Shown here piece by piece: positions 15,375-23,162 of a DNA stretch of 64,000 nt. The notes under the pieces are model-generated. The model was given only the letters and a program-made list of their open reading frames with translations, had not been told where the DNA came from and did no database searches. Each line of letters begins with the position of its first letter. The first letter of the stretch is position 1. Location: positions 4,588,001-4,652,000 of the forward strand of contig NZ_AP027291.1 in assembly GCF_030295745.1 (NCBI RefSeq), read 5' to 3'. A program made the position numbers and the translations under genes. Source of the DNA: Mycolicibacterium sp. TUM20985. Its GTDB lineage: Bacteria > Actinomycetota > Actinomycetes > Mycobacteriales > Mycobacteriaceae.

Positions 15375-16451
15375 TCAGTCCAGCCGCGGGTCGATCAGGG
15401 TGACGCCGACCGGCGCGGCCGTGTCCAACGTCGTCAGCAGCCGGGCGCCCTCGACGAGACCAACCACGCGCTCGACGAGATCCTGCGGGCGCAGGCGTCC
15501 CGCGTGCACCGACTGCAGCATGTCGGGATAGTCCACGCTGGCCATGCCGTGGCTGCCGAGAACGTCCAGCTCCCAGGCGATCACCCGATCCATGGGCACC
15601 GCGGGATAGCCGCCGACACTGGGGAGCAGTCCCACCTGCACGTGCCGACCGCGGCGTCGAAGGCTGTGGATCGCGTCGGCACAGGTGCCCGGCGTCCCGA
15701 CCGCGTCGACCGCCACGTGGCTGCCGCCGCCAGTAAGGTCGCGTACCAGGGCCGCGACGTCGCTCGCGAGTTCTCCCCCGCCGCTTCGCTCGCCCGCGCC
15801 ATCGGCGAGCACCGTGTGTTCCGCACCGAAACGGCGCGCCAGCGCCAGCGCCTCGGGGGTGCGGTCGACCGCGATCACCCTGGCGCCGGCGGCCACCCCG
15901 ACCTGGACGGCGCTGAGCCCCACCCCACCGGCCCCGACGACCGTCAGCCACTCGCCGGGCGCGACCCGCGCCCTGGCGTGCAACGCCCGGTACGCCGTGG
16001 CGAACCGGCAGCCCAGTGCCGCGGCGGCAGCGTCGGGCACCCCGTCGCCGATCGCCACGAGGTTCGTGTCGGCTGCGTGCAGTGCCACGTACTCGGCGAA
16101 GGAGCCCCAGTGCGTGAAGCCGGGCTGCGTCTGGTCGGGACACACCTGCGCCTGCCCGCTGCGGCACCACTCGCACGTACCGCATCCGCAGACGAAGGGT
16201 GTCGTGACCCGGTCTCCGAGCGCCCACTTCCGCACGTCGGCGCCCACCGCGACGATCACGCCGACGAGTTCGTGACCGGGTACGTGGGGAAGCGCGACCC
16301 CGTCGTCGTGCCCGGCCCAGGCGTGCCAGTCGCTGCGGCACAGACCCGTGGCATGTACCTCCACGACCACGCCACCCGGCGACGGCTCGGGATCGGCGAC
16401 GGACCGCACGTCCACCGGGCCGCCAAACGTTTCGAACACCACCGCGCGCAT
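15375..16451 (-). CDS. zinc-dependent medium-chain alcohol dehydrogenase
   Basis: The 358-residue MDR enzyme has the catalytic zinc ligand region GLCRSDWHAW with GHELVGVI, the structural zinc cysteines CGCGTCEWC (about residues 88-96) plus a later cysteine, and the Rossmann motif VVGAGGVGLSAVQ near 170. It should oxidise an alcohol or reduce an aldehyde with NAD(P) in the cytosol; the substrate is not readable. The ATG at 16451 gives the family N-terminus MRAVVFETFGGP. It is divergent from the SRPBCC gene, with only 30 bp between starts, so both promoters must overlap or sit inside genes. Confidence 0.85.
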   Translation of the reverse strand: MRAVVFETFGGPVDVRSVADPEPSPGGVVVEVHATGLCRSDWHAWAGHDDGVALPHVPGHELVGVIVAVGADVRKWALGDRVTTPFVCGCGTCEWCRSGQAQVCPDQTQPGFTHWGSFAEYVALHAADTNLVAIGDGVPDAAAAALGCRFATAYRALHARARVAPGEWLTVVGAGGVGLSAVQVGVAAGARVIAVDRTPEALALARRFGAEHTVLADGAGERSGGGELASDVAALVRDLTGGGSHVAVDAVGTPGTCADAIHSLRRRGRHVQVGLLPSVGGYPAVPMDRVIAWELDVLGSHGMASVDYPDMLQSVHAGRLRPQDLVERVVGLVEGARLLTTLDTAAPVGVTLIDPRLD

Positions 16452-16481
16452 GCCCTCATCGTCGCGTGCATGCTGTGAGGC

Positions 16482-16988
16482 ATGACGCGCTGGTATGCAG
16501 TCGACCCCGCCGACGAAGACTTCTTCGCGTCGGCGCCCTACGTCTTCCGGTACACCAAGACGTTCGCGGCGCCGCCCGCGACGGTGTGGGAATCACTGGT
16601 CTCCGATGAGTCGCTCGCCGCGTGGAGCGCGACGGTCAGTGCGGTGAAATGGCTGAGCGCCCGTCCATTCGGCATCGGCTCCACCCGCGAGGTCGTCCTG
16701 GCCCCCGGCCTGGCTCGCGTGCGTGAACGCTACTTCCGCTGGGACGAGGGGCAGGGTTATTCGTTCGCCGTGTACGAAGCGAATTTGCCGGTGTTCGCCC
16801 GTTTCGCCGAGGACTACGCGATCGAACCCGCGGGCACCGACGGCGCCGCGACGACGTTCACGTGGATCGTCGCCATCGAGCCGAAGCGAGCGTTCAAGGT
16901 GCCCTTCATCGCGCTGGCGCCGGTGCTCAGGCTCGCGTTCGGCAGGATGGCCGCAGATGGGGAGCGCCACTTCGCCCGCACCGCCTGA
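16482..16988 (+). CDS. SRPBCC (START-like) family protein
   Basis: The 168-residue protein has the helix-grip pattern of SRPBCC or polyketide cyclase-like proteins: an N-terminal strand (YVFRYTKTFAAPPATVWES), the W-containing loop SLAAWSATVSAVKWL, and a C-terminal long helix. The family binds small hydrophobic ligands, and the ligand cannot be told. The ATG at 16482 sits in a tight 30-bp divergent gap with the alcohol dehydrogenase. The Rv3311-like gene follows 38 bp later on the same strand, so the two could share a transcript. Confidence 0.7.
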   Translation: MTRWYAVDPADEDFFASAPYVFRYTKTFAAPPATVWESLVSDESLAAWSATVSAVKWLSARPFGIGSTREVVLAPGLARVRERYFRWDEGQGYSFAVYEANLPVFARFAEDYAIEPAGTDGAATTFTWIVAIEPKRAFKVPFIALAPVLRLAFGRMAADGERHFARTA

Positions 16989-17026
16989 CGGCAGAGCGCC
17001 CAGGCATCGTCGTTAGGCTGTGCCGC

Positions 17027-18298
17027 ATGGCTGCTGACATCGTGCCGGTGAGGCTCGGGCTGACCAAGGGCGATCTCTACACACTGTGGGCTCCCTCGTG
17101 GCGCGACGAAGACGACGAGTGGCAAGCGTTCCTCGGCAAGGGGGACGACCTCTACGGCTTCGAAAGCGTCGCCGACCTGGCCGCCTTCGTGCGGACCGAC
17201 GCCGACAACGACCTCTCCGACCATCCGGCGTGGGATTCGTTGAAGGAATCCTCTGCACACCGGCTCGACCCGGGTGAGGCCCGTCAGCACGATCTGATCG
17301 GGGTGCCCGAGGTGGCCGCCGAGAAGCCGACCGAGGAGTCGGTGGCCACGCTGCTGAGCGCTCTTGCGGTGGTGCAGTCGATCGGTTCGGTCTGCGATCT
17401 GCCGGTGGTGTCGAAGTTCTTCAACGGCAACCCCGTTCTCGGTTCCCTCGGCGGCGGCGTCGAGGCATTCGAGGGCCGCAGCGGTCGCAAGCGGTGGGGC
17501 GAGATTGAAGCCGTGATCGGCCGCGGTTGGGACGGCGTGGTGGACGCCATCGACGAGATCGTCACGATCCCCGAGGTGGACGCCGCGGCGTCGGAGAAGG
17601 CTGCCGCCGAACTCGCCGAGCCGGCACCGGAACCCGAGGTCCAGGACGAGGACGACGCCGCGGACGACGTCGTGATCGACGACGAGGTCGACACCGACGA
17701 CGAGGAGGCAGCGCTGACGGCGCAGGCCACCGAGCAGGTTCTCGGCAGTGACGAGGATTTCTGGGCGCACGTCGGCATCGACCCGATCCGCCTGCTCACC
17801 CGCGGCGGCACGTTCTACACACTGCGTTGCTACATGGACGACAAGCCGATCTTCCTCGGCCGCAACGGACGCATCAGCGTCTTCGGCTCCGAGCGCGCGC
17901 TGGCGCGCTACCTCGCCGACGAACACGAGAGCGACCTGTCGGATCTGGCCACGTTCGACGACATCAAGACCGCCGCCACCGACGGCTCGCTGCAGATCGA
18001 CATCACCGACGACAACGTCTACGTGTTGCGGACGCTGTCCGACGACATCGCCGACGGCCCCGACGCCATCGACGTCGAGCAACTCGAACTCGCCGTCGAA
18101 TTGATCCGCGACGTCGGGGAGTACGCCGAGGACACCTCGGTCGAGGAGGCTCTCGATGCGGACCAGCCGCTCGGCCGGTTCGTCGCGCACGTGTTGTCGC
18201 CCGACACGGTCGGCAAGCCGCCGTCACCGCACGCGAAGGCCGTCGCGCAGTGGGAGAAGGTCGAGGCCTTCGTGGAGTCCCGTCTGCGCGAGGAGTGA
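17027..18298 (+). CDS. Rv3311-like conserved mycobacterial protein with an internally repeated module
   Basis: This protein of about 423 residues has no assigned function. Its length and position suggest orthology to M. tuberculosis Rv3311. It shows an internal repeat: residues about 6-75 (VRLGLTKGDLYTLW, FLGKGDDLYGFESVADLAAF, NDLSDHPAWDSLKE) align by eye with about 254-325 (IRLLTRGGTFYTLR, FLGRNGRISVFGSERALARY, SDLSDLATFDDIKT). Between them lies a glycine-rich section (KFFNGNPVLGSLGGGVEAF) and a very acidic linker (about 203-240). I chose the ATG at 17027; the open frame extends to 16862 only as overlap with the SRPBCC gene. There is no signal peptide or membrane helix. Confidence 0.8.
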   Translation: MAADIVPVRLGLTKGDLYTLWAPSWRDEDDEWQAFLGKGDDLYGFESVADLAAFVRTDADNDLSDHPAWDSLKESSAHRLDPGEARQHDLIGVPEVAAEKPTEESVATLLSALAVVQSIGSVCDLPVVSKFFNGNPVLGSLGGGVEAFEGRSGRKRWGEIEAVIGRGWDGVVDAIDEIVTIPEVDAAASEKAAAELAEPAPEPEVQDEDDAADDVVIDDEVDTDDEEAALTAQATEQVLGSDEDFWAHVGIDPIRLLTRGGTFYTLRCYMDDKPIFLGRNGRISVFGSERALARYLADEHESDLSDLATFDDIKTAATDGSLQIDITDDNVYVLRTLSDDIADGPDAIDVEQLELAVELIRDVGEYAEDTSVEEALDADQPLGRFVAHVLSPDTVGKPPSPHAKAVAQWEKVEAFVESRLREE

Positions 18299-18307
18299 CT
18301 TCCGGGG

Positions 18308-19177
18308 CTAGAAGTCGGCCGGATCCGGTCGCACGACCGACCGCGGTGTCAGGCCTAGCCCGCGGACGTGCTCGGCGATCGCTCCGAGGTGCGTGACCCA
18401 CACGTCGTCGTGTGAGCACACGTAGTCGATCAGGCCCTCCAGCGCCGCGGCCCGCGACGGTCGTCCGGACAGGAACGGATGGTTGGTCAGCACGAAGCAA
18501 GCGCCTGCCGCGCGTAGCCCGTCGAACTCGAGGCGCCACATCTCTGCGACCTTGACGGGGCTCTCGATCAGCCCGGTGCCCGAGAACTCCGGCACGAAGC
18601 AGTACTGCTCCCAGTCGTCGAGCGCCCACTGGATCGGGATCTCGACGAGAGACTCGGTACCGACGGAGAGTTCATAGGGGTGGTCGGTGTCCATCAGCGA
18701 GCTGTCGTACAGAAACCCTCTGTCCTGCAACAACTTCGGGGAATGCCAGTTCAGTTCCCACATCGGTGCGCGGTAGCCGACCGGCCGCACGCCGGTGACC
18801 TCCTCCAGCACTGCGCTCCCGCGGTCGAGGATGGCGGCCTCCTCCTCGGCGGACAGTCCCGCCATCGCCTCGTGCAGGTAGCCGTGGTGGGCGATCTCGT
18901 GGCCCTCGGCGACGATGCTGCGGACCACGTCCGGGTAGCGCAGCGCCGTGTATCCGGGCACGAAGAACGTCGACGTGATCTCGTGGCGGGCGAGCATCTT
19001 CAGGATGCGGGGCACGCCGGTCAGCGGTCCGTACGCCTGATGGCTCATCGCCGACATGCGGTTGGCGTGGCCGTGGTCGACCGCGAGCATCGCCGATTCC
19101 GCGTCGACGTCGAAGCTGAAGGACGCCGCGGATTTGGCGGTACCCGGCCACTCCACGGGATCGGCTGGCACACTCAT
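18308..19177 (-). CDS. polysaccharide deacetylase-family (PuuE / NodB-like) hydrolase
   Basis: The 289-residue protein has NodB-homology motifs: FSFDVDAES with the metal/base aspartate near residue 23, EIAHHGYLHE with the metal histidines near 93-98, and RAPMWELNW near 137. It has no signal peptide, so it is more like the cytosolic PuuE allantoinase and amidase branch than wall deacetylases. Amide or N-acyl hydrolysis of a small nitrogen compound is the likely role (inference). The start ATG overlaps the ureohydrolase stop as ATGA, making it the last gene of a five-gene coupled operon. Its 3' end faces the Rv3311-like gene, leaving 9 bp. Confidence 0.8.
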   Translation of the reverse strand: MSVPADPVEWPGTAKSAASFSFDVDAESAMLAVDHGHANRMSAMSHQAYGPLTGVPRILKMLARHEITSTFFVPGYTALRYPDVVRSIVAEGHEIAHHGYLHEAMAGLSAEEEAAILDRGSAVLEEVTGVRPVGYRAPMWELNWHSPKLLQDRGFLYDSSLMDTDHPYELSVGTESLVEIPIQWALDDWEQYCFVPEFSGTGLIESPVKVAEMWRLEFDGLRAAGACFVLTNHPFLSGRPSRAAALEGLIDYVCSHDDVWVTHLGAIAEHVRGLGLTPRSVVRPDPADF

Positions 19178-20124
19178 GATTCCGCCCTCCTGGCCAATAG
19201 TGACACCAACTCGTAGGCCACGTTGGCCGCCGCGACTCCGGTGATCTCGGCGTGGTCGTAGGCCGGTGACACCTCGACGATGTCGGCGCCGACCAGGTCG
19301 AGGCCGTCGAGGCCGCGCAGGATCGACAGTAGCTCGCGACTGGTCATGCCGCCCGCCTCCGGCGTACCGGTGGCCGGTGCGTGAGCCGGGTCGAGGACGT
19401 CGATGTCGATCGATACGTAGAGGGGGCGGTCGCCGATCGCGGTGCGCAACTGCTCGACCACGTCGTCGGTGGTGCGGCGTTCGAACTCCGCACAGTGCAC
19501 GATGGTGAACCCGAAGCCCGCGTCCTCGACGAGATCGGTTGGCGCGTAGAGCGATCCGCGGATGCCGACGTGCGCGCTGTGGCCAGGGACGAACAGGCCC
19601 TCCTCCGCCGCCCGCCGGAACGGTGTCCCGTGGGTCAGAGGCGCGTCGAAGTAGGTGTCCCAGGTGTCGAGGTGGGCGTCGAAGTGCAGCAGCGCCACCG
19701 GACCGTAACGACGCCGGTGCGCGCGCAGCAGCGGGTAGGCGATGGTGTGGTCGCCGCCGAGGGTGACCAGACGGGCGCCGGCGTCGATCAATTCGTTTGC
19801 CTGCGACTCGATCTCGGCGACCGCGGCGGCGATGTCGAAGGGGTTGGCCACCATGTCACCGGCGTCGACCACCTGCTGATGGGCGAACGGTGACACCTGG
19901 AGCTGGGGGTTGTACGGGCGCAACAGGCGTGACGCCTGCCGGATGTGCGACGGGCCGAACCGGGCGCCGGGGCGGTAGGTCACCCCCGAGTCGAACGGGA
20001 CGCCGACGACGGCGACGTCGCACCGGGTCACGTCTTCTCGCCGGGGCAACCGCGCGAACGTCGTCAACCCGGCGTACCGCGGGACCGCCTGCCCGTCGAC
20101 CTGTCCCCTGATGTCGTCGTTCAT
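19174..20124 (-). CDS. ureohydrolase (agmatinase/guanidinobutyrase type)
   Basis: The protein of about 316 residues has the complete binuclear manganese signature of the arginase/agmatinase family: VTLGGDHTIAYP, LLHFDAHLDTWD and YVSIDIDVLDPAHAPATGTPE. It should hydrolyse a guanidino compound to urea plus an amine; agmatine giving putrescine is the textbook case, but guanidinobutyrate or other guanidines are equally compatible. The ATG at 20124 overlaps the upstream SDR stop as ATGA; a GTG at 20133 is possible. Translational coupling with both neighbours places it in the permease-SDR-SDR-deacetylase operon. Confidence 0.88.
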   Translation of the reverse strand: MNDDIRGQVDGQAVPRYAGLTTFARLPRREDVTRCDVAVVGVPFDSGVTYRPGARFGPSHIRQASRLLRPYNPQLQVSPFAHQQVVDAGDMVANPFDIAAAVAEIESQANELIDAGARLVTLGGDHTIAYPLLRAHRRRYGPVALLHFDAHLDTWDTYFDAPLTHGTPFRRAAEEGLFVPGHSAHVGIRGSLYAPTDLVEDAGFGFTIVHCAEFERRTTDDVVEQLRTAIGDRPLYVSIDIDVLDPAHAPATGTPEAGGMTSRELLSILRGLDGLDLVGADIVEVSPAYDHAEITGVAAANVAYELVSLLARRAES

Positions 20125-20915
20125 ACTCGGCACCGCGTCGATCCTCCGTTGACTTGAAGCGTCTGGCCTACCATCGCACCGATGTCGTCACGTGCGAGAA
20201 GCGCCACGGCGCTGGCGATTTCGGATGGGCGTCCGATTCTTCCCATTGGGATGTCGGCACCGTAACGCCGCTGCATCTCGGCCAAGCTGACCGAGGCGGC
20301 CGCGGCGTCGACCTCGAGCTGTGGCGTGTCCACCACCCCTGGCGCGACGGCGTTGACGGTGATGTTCTCGCGGGCCAGTTCCCGGCCGAGCGTCTTGACC
20401 AACGCGATCAGGCCCGCCTTCGACGCCGAGTAGGCGCTGGCGCCCGGCCAACCGATGACACCCCACTCGGAGGCGATCACGACGATGTTCCCGCCGCCTG
20501 CGCGCCGCATGCCCGGCAGCACGGCCTGAATCGAGGCGAAGGTGCCCGCGACATTGGTGTCGACGACCTTCCACCAGTCGTCCTCGTCGTCGTCCAACTG
20601 CTCCTCGCGCAAGCGCTCGTCGGTGGTGAACGGCGCCATCGTCATGTACGCCGCGTTGCACACCAGGATGTCGACGGGGCGACGGTCCCGTTCGATCCCG
20701 TCGACGAGGTCAACGAACGCGGGGTCGGTGATGTCGCCGACCGCGGGGAATCCCTCGGTCGCCGCGACCACCTCGTCCAACGCCGCGCTGGGCCGGAGGT
20801 CGTTGACCGCCACCTCGGCGCCGTCGGCGGCAAGCCTGCGGGCGATCGCCGAGCCGATGCCTTGGGCCGCGCCGGTCACGAGCGCCAGCCGTCCACGTAA
20901 TGGTTCGTCGCTCAC
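20121..20915 (-). CDS. short-chain dehydrogenase/reductase (first of two)
   Basis: The protein of about 264 residues is a classical SDR: cofactor motif VTGAAQGIGSAIA near the N-terminus, NNAG-position sequence VCNAAYM, catalytic serine in IVVIASEWG, and YSASK (tyrosine and lysine). The end GQTLQVNGGS is also typical. The GTG at 20915 shares a base with the stop of the second SDR (TAGTG). Substrate unknown; an NAD(P)-dependent alcohol/ketone step in the operon's pathway is the natural guess. The open frame upstream to 21065 is only overlap. Confidence 0.85.
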   Translation of the reverse strand: MSDEPLRGRLALVTGAAQGIGSAIARRLAADGAEVAVNDLRPSAALDEVVAATEGFPAVGDITDPAFVDLVDGIERDRRPVDILVCNAAYMTMAPFTTDERLREEQLDDDEDDWWKVVDTNVAGTFASIQAVLPGMRRAGGGNIVVIASEWGVIGWPGASAYSASKAGLIALVKTLGRELARENITVNAVAPGVVDTPQLEVDAAAASVSLAEMQRRYGADIPMGRIGRPSEIASAVALLARDDIGAMVGQTLQVNGGSTRCRV

Positions 20916-21598
20916 TAGATCACCGCTCCGCCGTTGGGTGAGATGACGTCGCCGGTGCAGTACGCCGCACCGTCCTCGACGAGGAACGCCACGATCCGGG
21001 CAACCTCGTCGGGTCGGGTCAGTCTGCGGTTGGGCAGCGTGGCCAGATAGTCCGGCGACCGCCACGGCGAATCGGCGGACAGCAGAGGGGTGTCGGTGGG
21101 GCCGGGCGCCACCGCGTTGACCCGCACCCCGCGGCCCGCGACCTCGGCGGCGAGGCTGCGCACCAGCCCGATGACGGCACCCTTGGCCGCGGCATAGTGC
21201 GCGTCACCGTCGCCGCCGCCGATGGCGAGTTCGGAGGTGATCGCGACGATCGCTCCCGACCCTCTGGTCAGCATCGACGGCAGCACCGCCCGCGCCGTGT
21301 TGCGCAACCCGCCCAGGTGCACGCGGAGCATCCGGTGCAGTGCAGTCGCCGAGACGTCGGACACCGGGGTGATGTCGTAGTGCCCGGCCGCCGACACCAG
21401 AGCGTCGATCTCACCGAGCTCCCGGCGGATCTCCTCGATGGCGGCCTGCACGGCGACCGGGTCCGAGACGTCGGCGACGTGATCGGCGGTGTCCGACAGG
21501 TCGATACCCGCCACCGTCCAGCCGTCGGCCCGCAGGAGGTCGGCCACGGAGGCGCCGATGCCGGATGCCGCGCCAGTGACGATTGCGTTGCGCGACAT
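20915..21598 (-). CDS. short-chain dehydrogenase/reductase (second of two)
   Basis: The protein of about 227 residues is shorter than the neighbouring SDR and only moderately similar. It has IVTGAASGIGASVADLLR at the N-terminus, a serine in VAITSELAIGGG, YAAAK as the catalytic pair, and the C-terminal GDVISPNGGAVI. The ATG at 21598 shares one base with the permease stop (TGATG), and its own stop shares a base with the next start. Two different SDRs in succession suggest two redox steps or a hetero-oligomer in the same pathway. Confidence 0.85.
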   Translation of the reverse strand: MSRNAIVTGAASGIGASVADLLRADGWTVAGIDLSDTADHVADVSDPVAVQAAIEEIRRELGEIDALVSAAGHYDITPVSDVSATALHRMLRVHLGGLRNTARAVLPSMLTRGSGAIVAITSELAIGGGDGDAHYAAAKGAVIGLVRSLAAEVAGRGVRVNAVAPGPTDTPLLSADSPWRSPDYLATLPNRRLTRPDEVARIVAFLVEDGAAYCTGDVISPNGGAVI

Positions 21599-23046
21599 CA
21601 GGTTCCAGACGTGGCGCGGTCCGCCTCGTCGGCGAACCGCTCCCCCACCGGGGCCTCGATGTTCCGGCGCACGGTCAGGTAGATCGCCACGCCGACGACG
21701 CCGAGCACCGCCGTGGTGAGCACGCTGGCCCAGTTGATGAACCACGGCTGGCCGGGTTGGGTCCGCGGCCATGCGACGTTGACCGTCTCGAAGATGATCC
21801 ACACTGACGCGAGGTAGGTGACCGGGGCGCCCCAGCGGCCGAGGTTGAACGGGCCGGGCTTCCACTTCCCGGTCAGACGCGCGATGGCCGCCCCAATCAC
21901 GGGTACGCCGAACGCGATGTAGAAGCCGATGATGTTGAAGTTGACCAGGATGTTGTAGAACTGCGAACCGGCCAACAGGATGAACACGATCGCGACGATC
22001 GCGGTCAGCGCAATTGCGTTGACGGGCAACCGTTCCGGGCCCGCCAACCGGCCCAGCACCTTCGAGCCGGGCAGGCTCCGGTCGCGGGCGGCTCCCCAGA
22101 TGCATCGCGAGACGGCTGCCTGGACGGCGAGGAAGCTCGAGATGAACCCGATCACGAACATCGCCAGCAGTGGCTTGGTCACGCCGGCGCCGAGGTGCGC
22201 GGTCAGCGTCTCCGACACGACGTCACCGGACTGGGCAGCCACCACCTCGTCGAGATTGGGGATCGCGAGAATCAATGCGGCACTGGAGAACATCACCACC
22301 AGGCCCACCAGCAGGAGACCGAGGATGATCGCCTTGGGCACGTTGCGCTCCGGATCTTCGACCTCCTCGGCGATCGACCCCGCGGCCTCGAACCCGAGGA
22401 AGGACCAGCCGACGAAGGCGACCGCCAGCAGCATGGGCCCCGACGTCCACGTCGCGGCGTCCGGGAGACCCGCGCTGGAGAAGAGCGCCGAGAACGGGTT
22501 CTCGCGGTAGAACACCAGCAGCACGATGCCCAGGCCGACCGATCCGATCACCTCGCACGTGATGCTGGCGATCACCATCACCTTCAGGACCTGTCGGCCC
22601 ACGACGTTCACCGCCGTGCCGAGCATGATGATCGCGACGGCCACGCCGGCCGTGAGCCATCGGCTGGGCTCGGTCACGCCGAAGATCTGCAGCAGGAATC
22701 CGCTCGCGGCATACGACAGCGTGCCGAGCGCGATCGTCAGGCCCCACATGTAGGCCCAGGCGGCGGCCCAGCCCGACGTGGTTCCCCGCACGTGCCGCGA
22801 CCACTGGTAGACGCTGCCCGCGTACGGCCACCGGGAGGCCAACTCACCGAATACCCCGGCGACGAGGAGCTGACCGATCAGCACCACCGGGAACGCCCAG
22901 AAGAACTTCGGTCCGGCGGCGAACAGGCCGAGGGTGAAGATCGCGTACACCGCCGCGATGGGTGATACGTCGGCGAAGGCCAACGCGAGCGCCGCCCGGA
23001 AGCTGAAGCCACGGCTCAGCCTCGACGGTGTTTCGGATTCTGTCAT
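21598..23046 (-). CDS. APC-family amino acid/amine permease
   Basis: The 482-residue protein has about 12 hydrophobic helices. It includes the APC features SPIAAVYAIFTLG in helix 1 and the WSFLGFEAAGSIAEEVEDP region with the conserved acidic stretch after helix 6. It imports amino acids, amines or related nitrogen compounds by cation symport. It is the first gene of the operon and is divergent from the PucR-type regulator with 116 bp between starts. The ATG at 23046 is in-frame with a short polar N-terminus (MTESETPSRLSRGFSFR). Substrate unknown; a guanidino compound or polyamine would fit the ureohydrolase downstream. Confidence 0.86.
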   Translation of the reverse strand: MTESETPSRLSRGFSFRAALALAFADVSPIAAVYAIFTLGLFAAGPKFFWAFPVVLIGQLLVAGVFGELASRWPYAGSVYQWSRHVRGTTSGWAAAWAYMWGLTIALGTLSYAASGFLLQIFGVTEPSRWLTAGVAVAIIMLGTAVNVVGRQVLKVMVIASITCEVIGSVGLGIVLLVFYRENPFSALFSSAGLPDAATWTSGPMLLAVAFVGWSFLGFEAAGSIAEEVEDPERNVPKAIILGLLLVGLVVMFSSAALILAIPNLDEVVAAQSGDVVSETLTAHLGAGVTKPLLAMFVIGFISSFLAVQAAVSRCIWGAARDRSLPGSKVLGRLAGPERLPVNAIALTAIVAIVFILLAGSQFYNILVNFNIIGFYIAFGVPVIGAAIARLTGKWKPGPFNLGRWGAPVTYLASVWIIFETVNVAWPRTQPGQPWFINWASVLTTAVLGVVGVAIYLTVRRNIEAPVGERFADEADRATSGT

Positions 23047-23108
23047 CGCGACTCCTCAGGACTGGTTGCAGTGACCCTGTACCTGATCGCGCCGAAGCGG
23101 AAGCCGTC

Positions 23109-23149
23109 GATCGTCTGAAATGTCGTTTCAGAACTAGATGATCGTCTAG
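23109..23149. promoter_or_regulatory. cluster of inverted and direct repeats between permease and PucR genes
   Basis: CTGAAA (23115-23120) and TTTCAG (23126-23131) form an inverted repeat around five bases. CTAGATGATCGTCTAG (23134-23149) is a near-palindrome with arms CTAGA/TCTAG. GATCGTCT occurs at 23109-23116 and 23140-23147, 31 bases apart, which is about three helical turns. The element lies 14 bases before the PucR start, suiting autoregulation and control of the divergent operon (inference). Confidence 0.5.
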
Positions 23150-23162
23150 GTTTGAATCTACG

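Noticed and set aside
16814..18190. 458-residue minus-strand frame opposite the Rv3311-like gene
   Set aside because: Antisense shadow of a strongly biased gene; no motif, no ribosome site and no conserved look.
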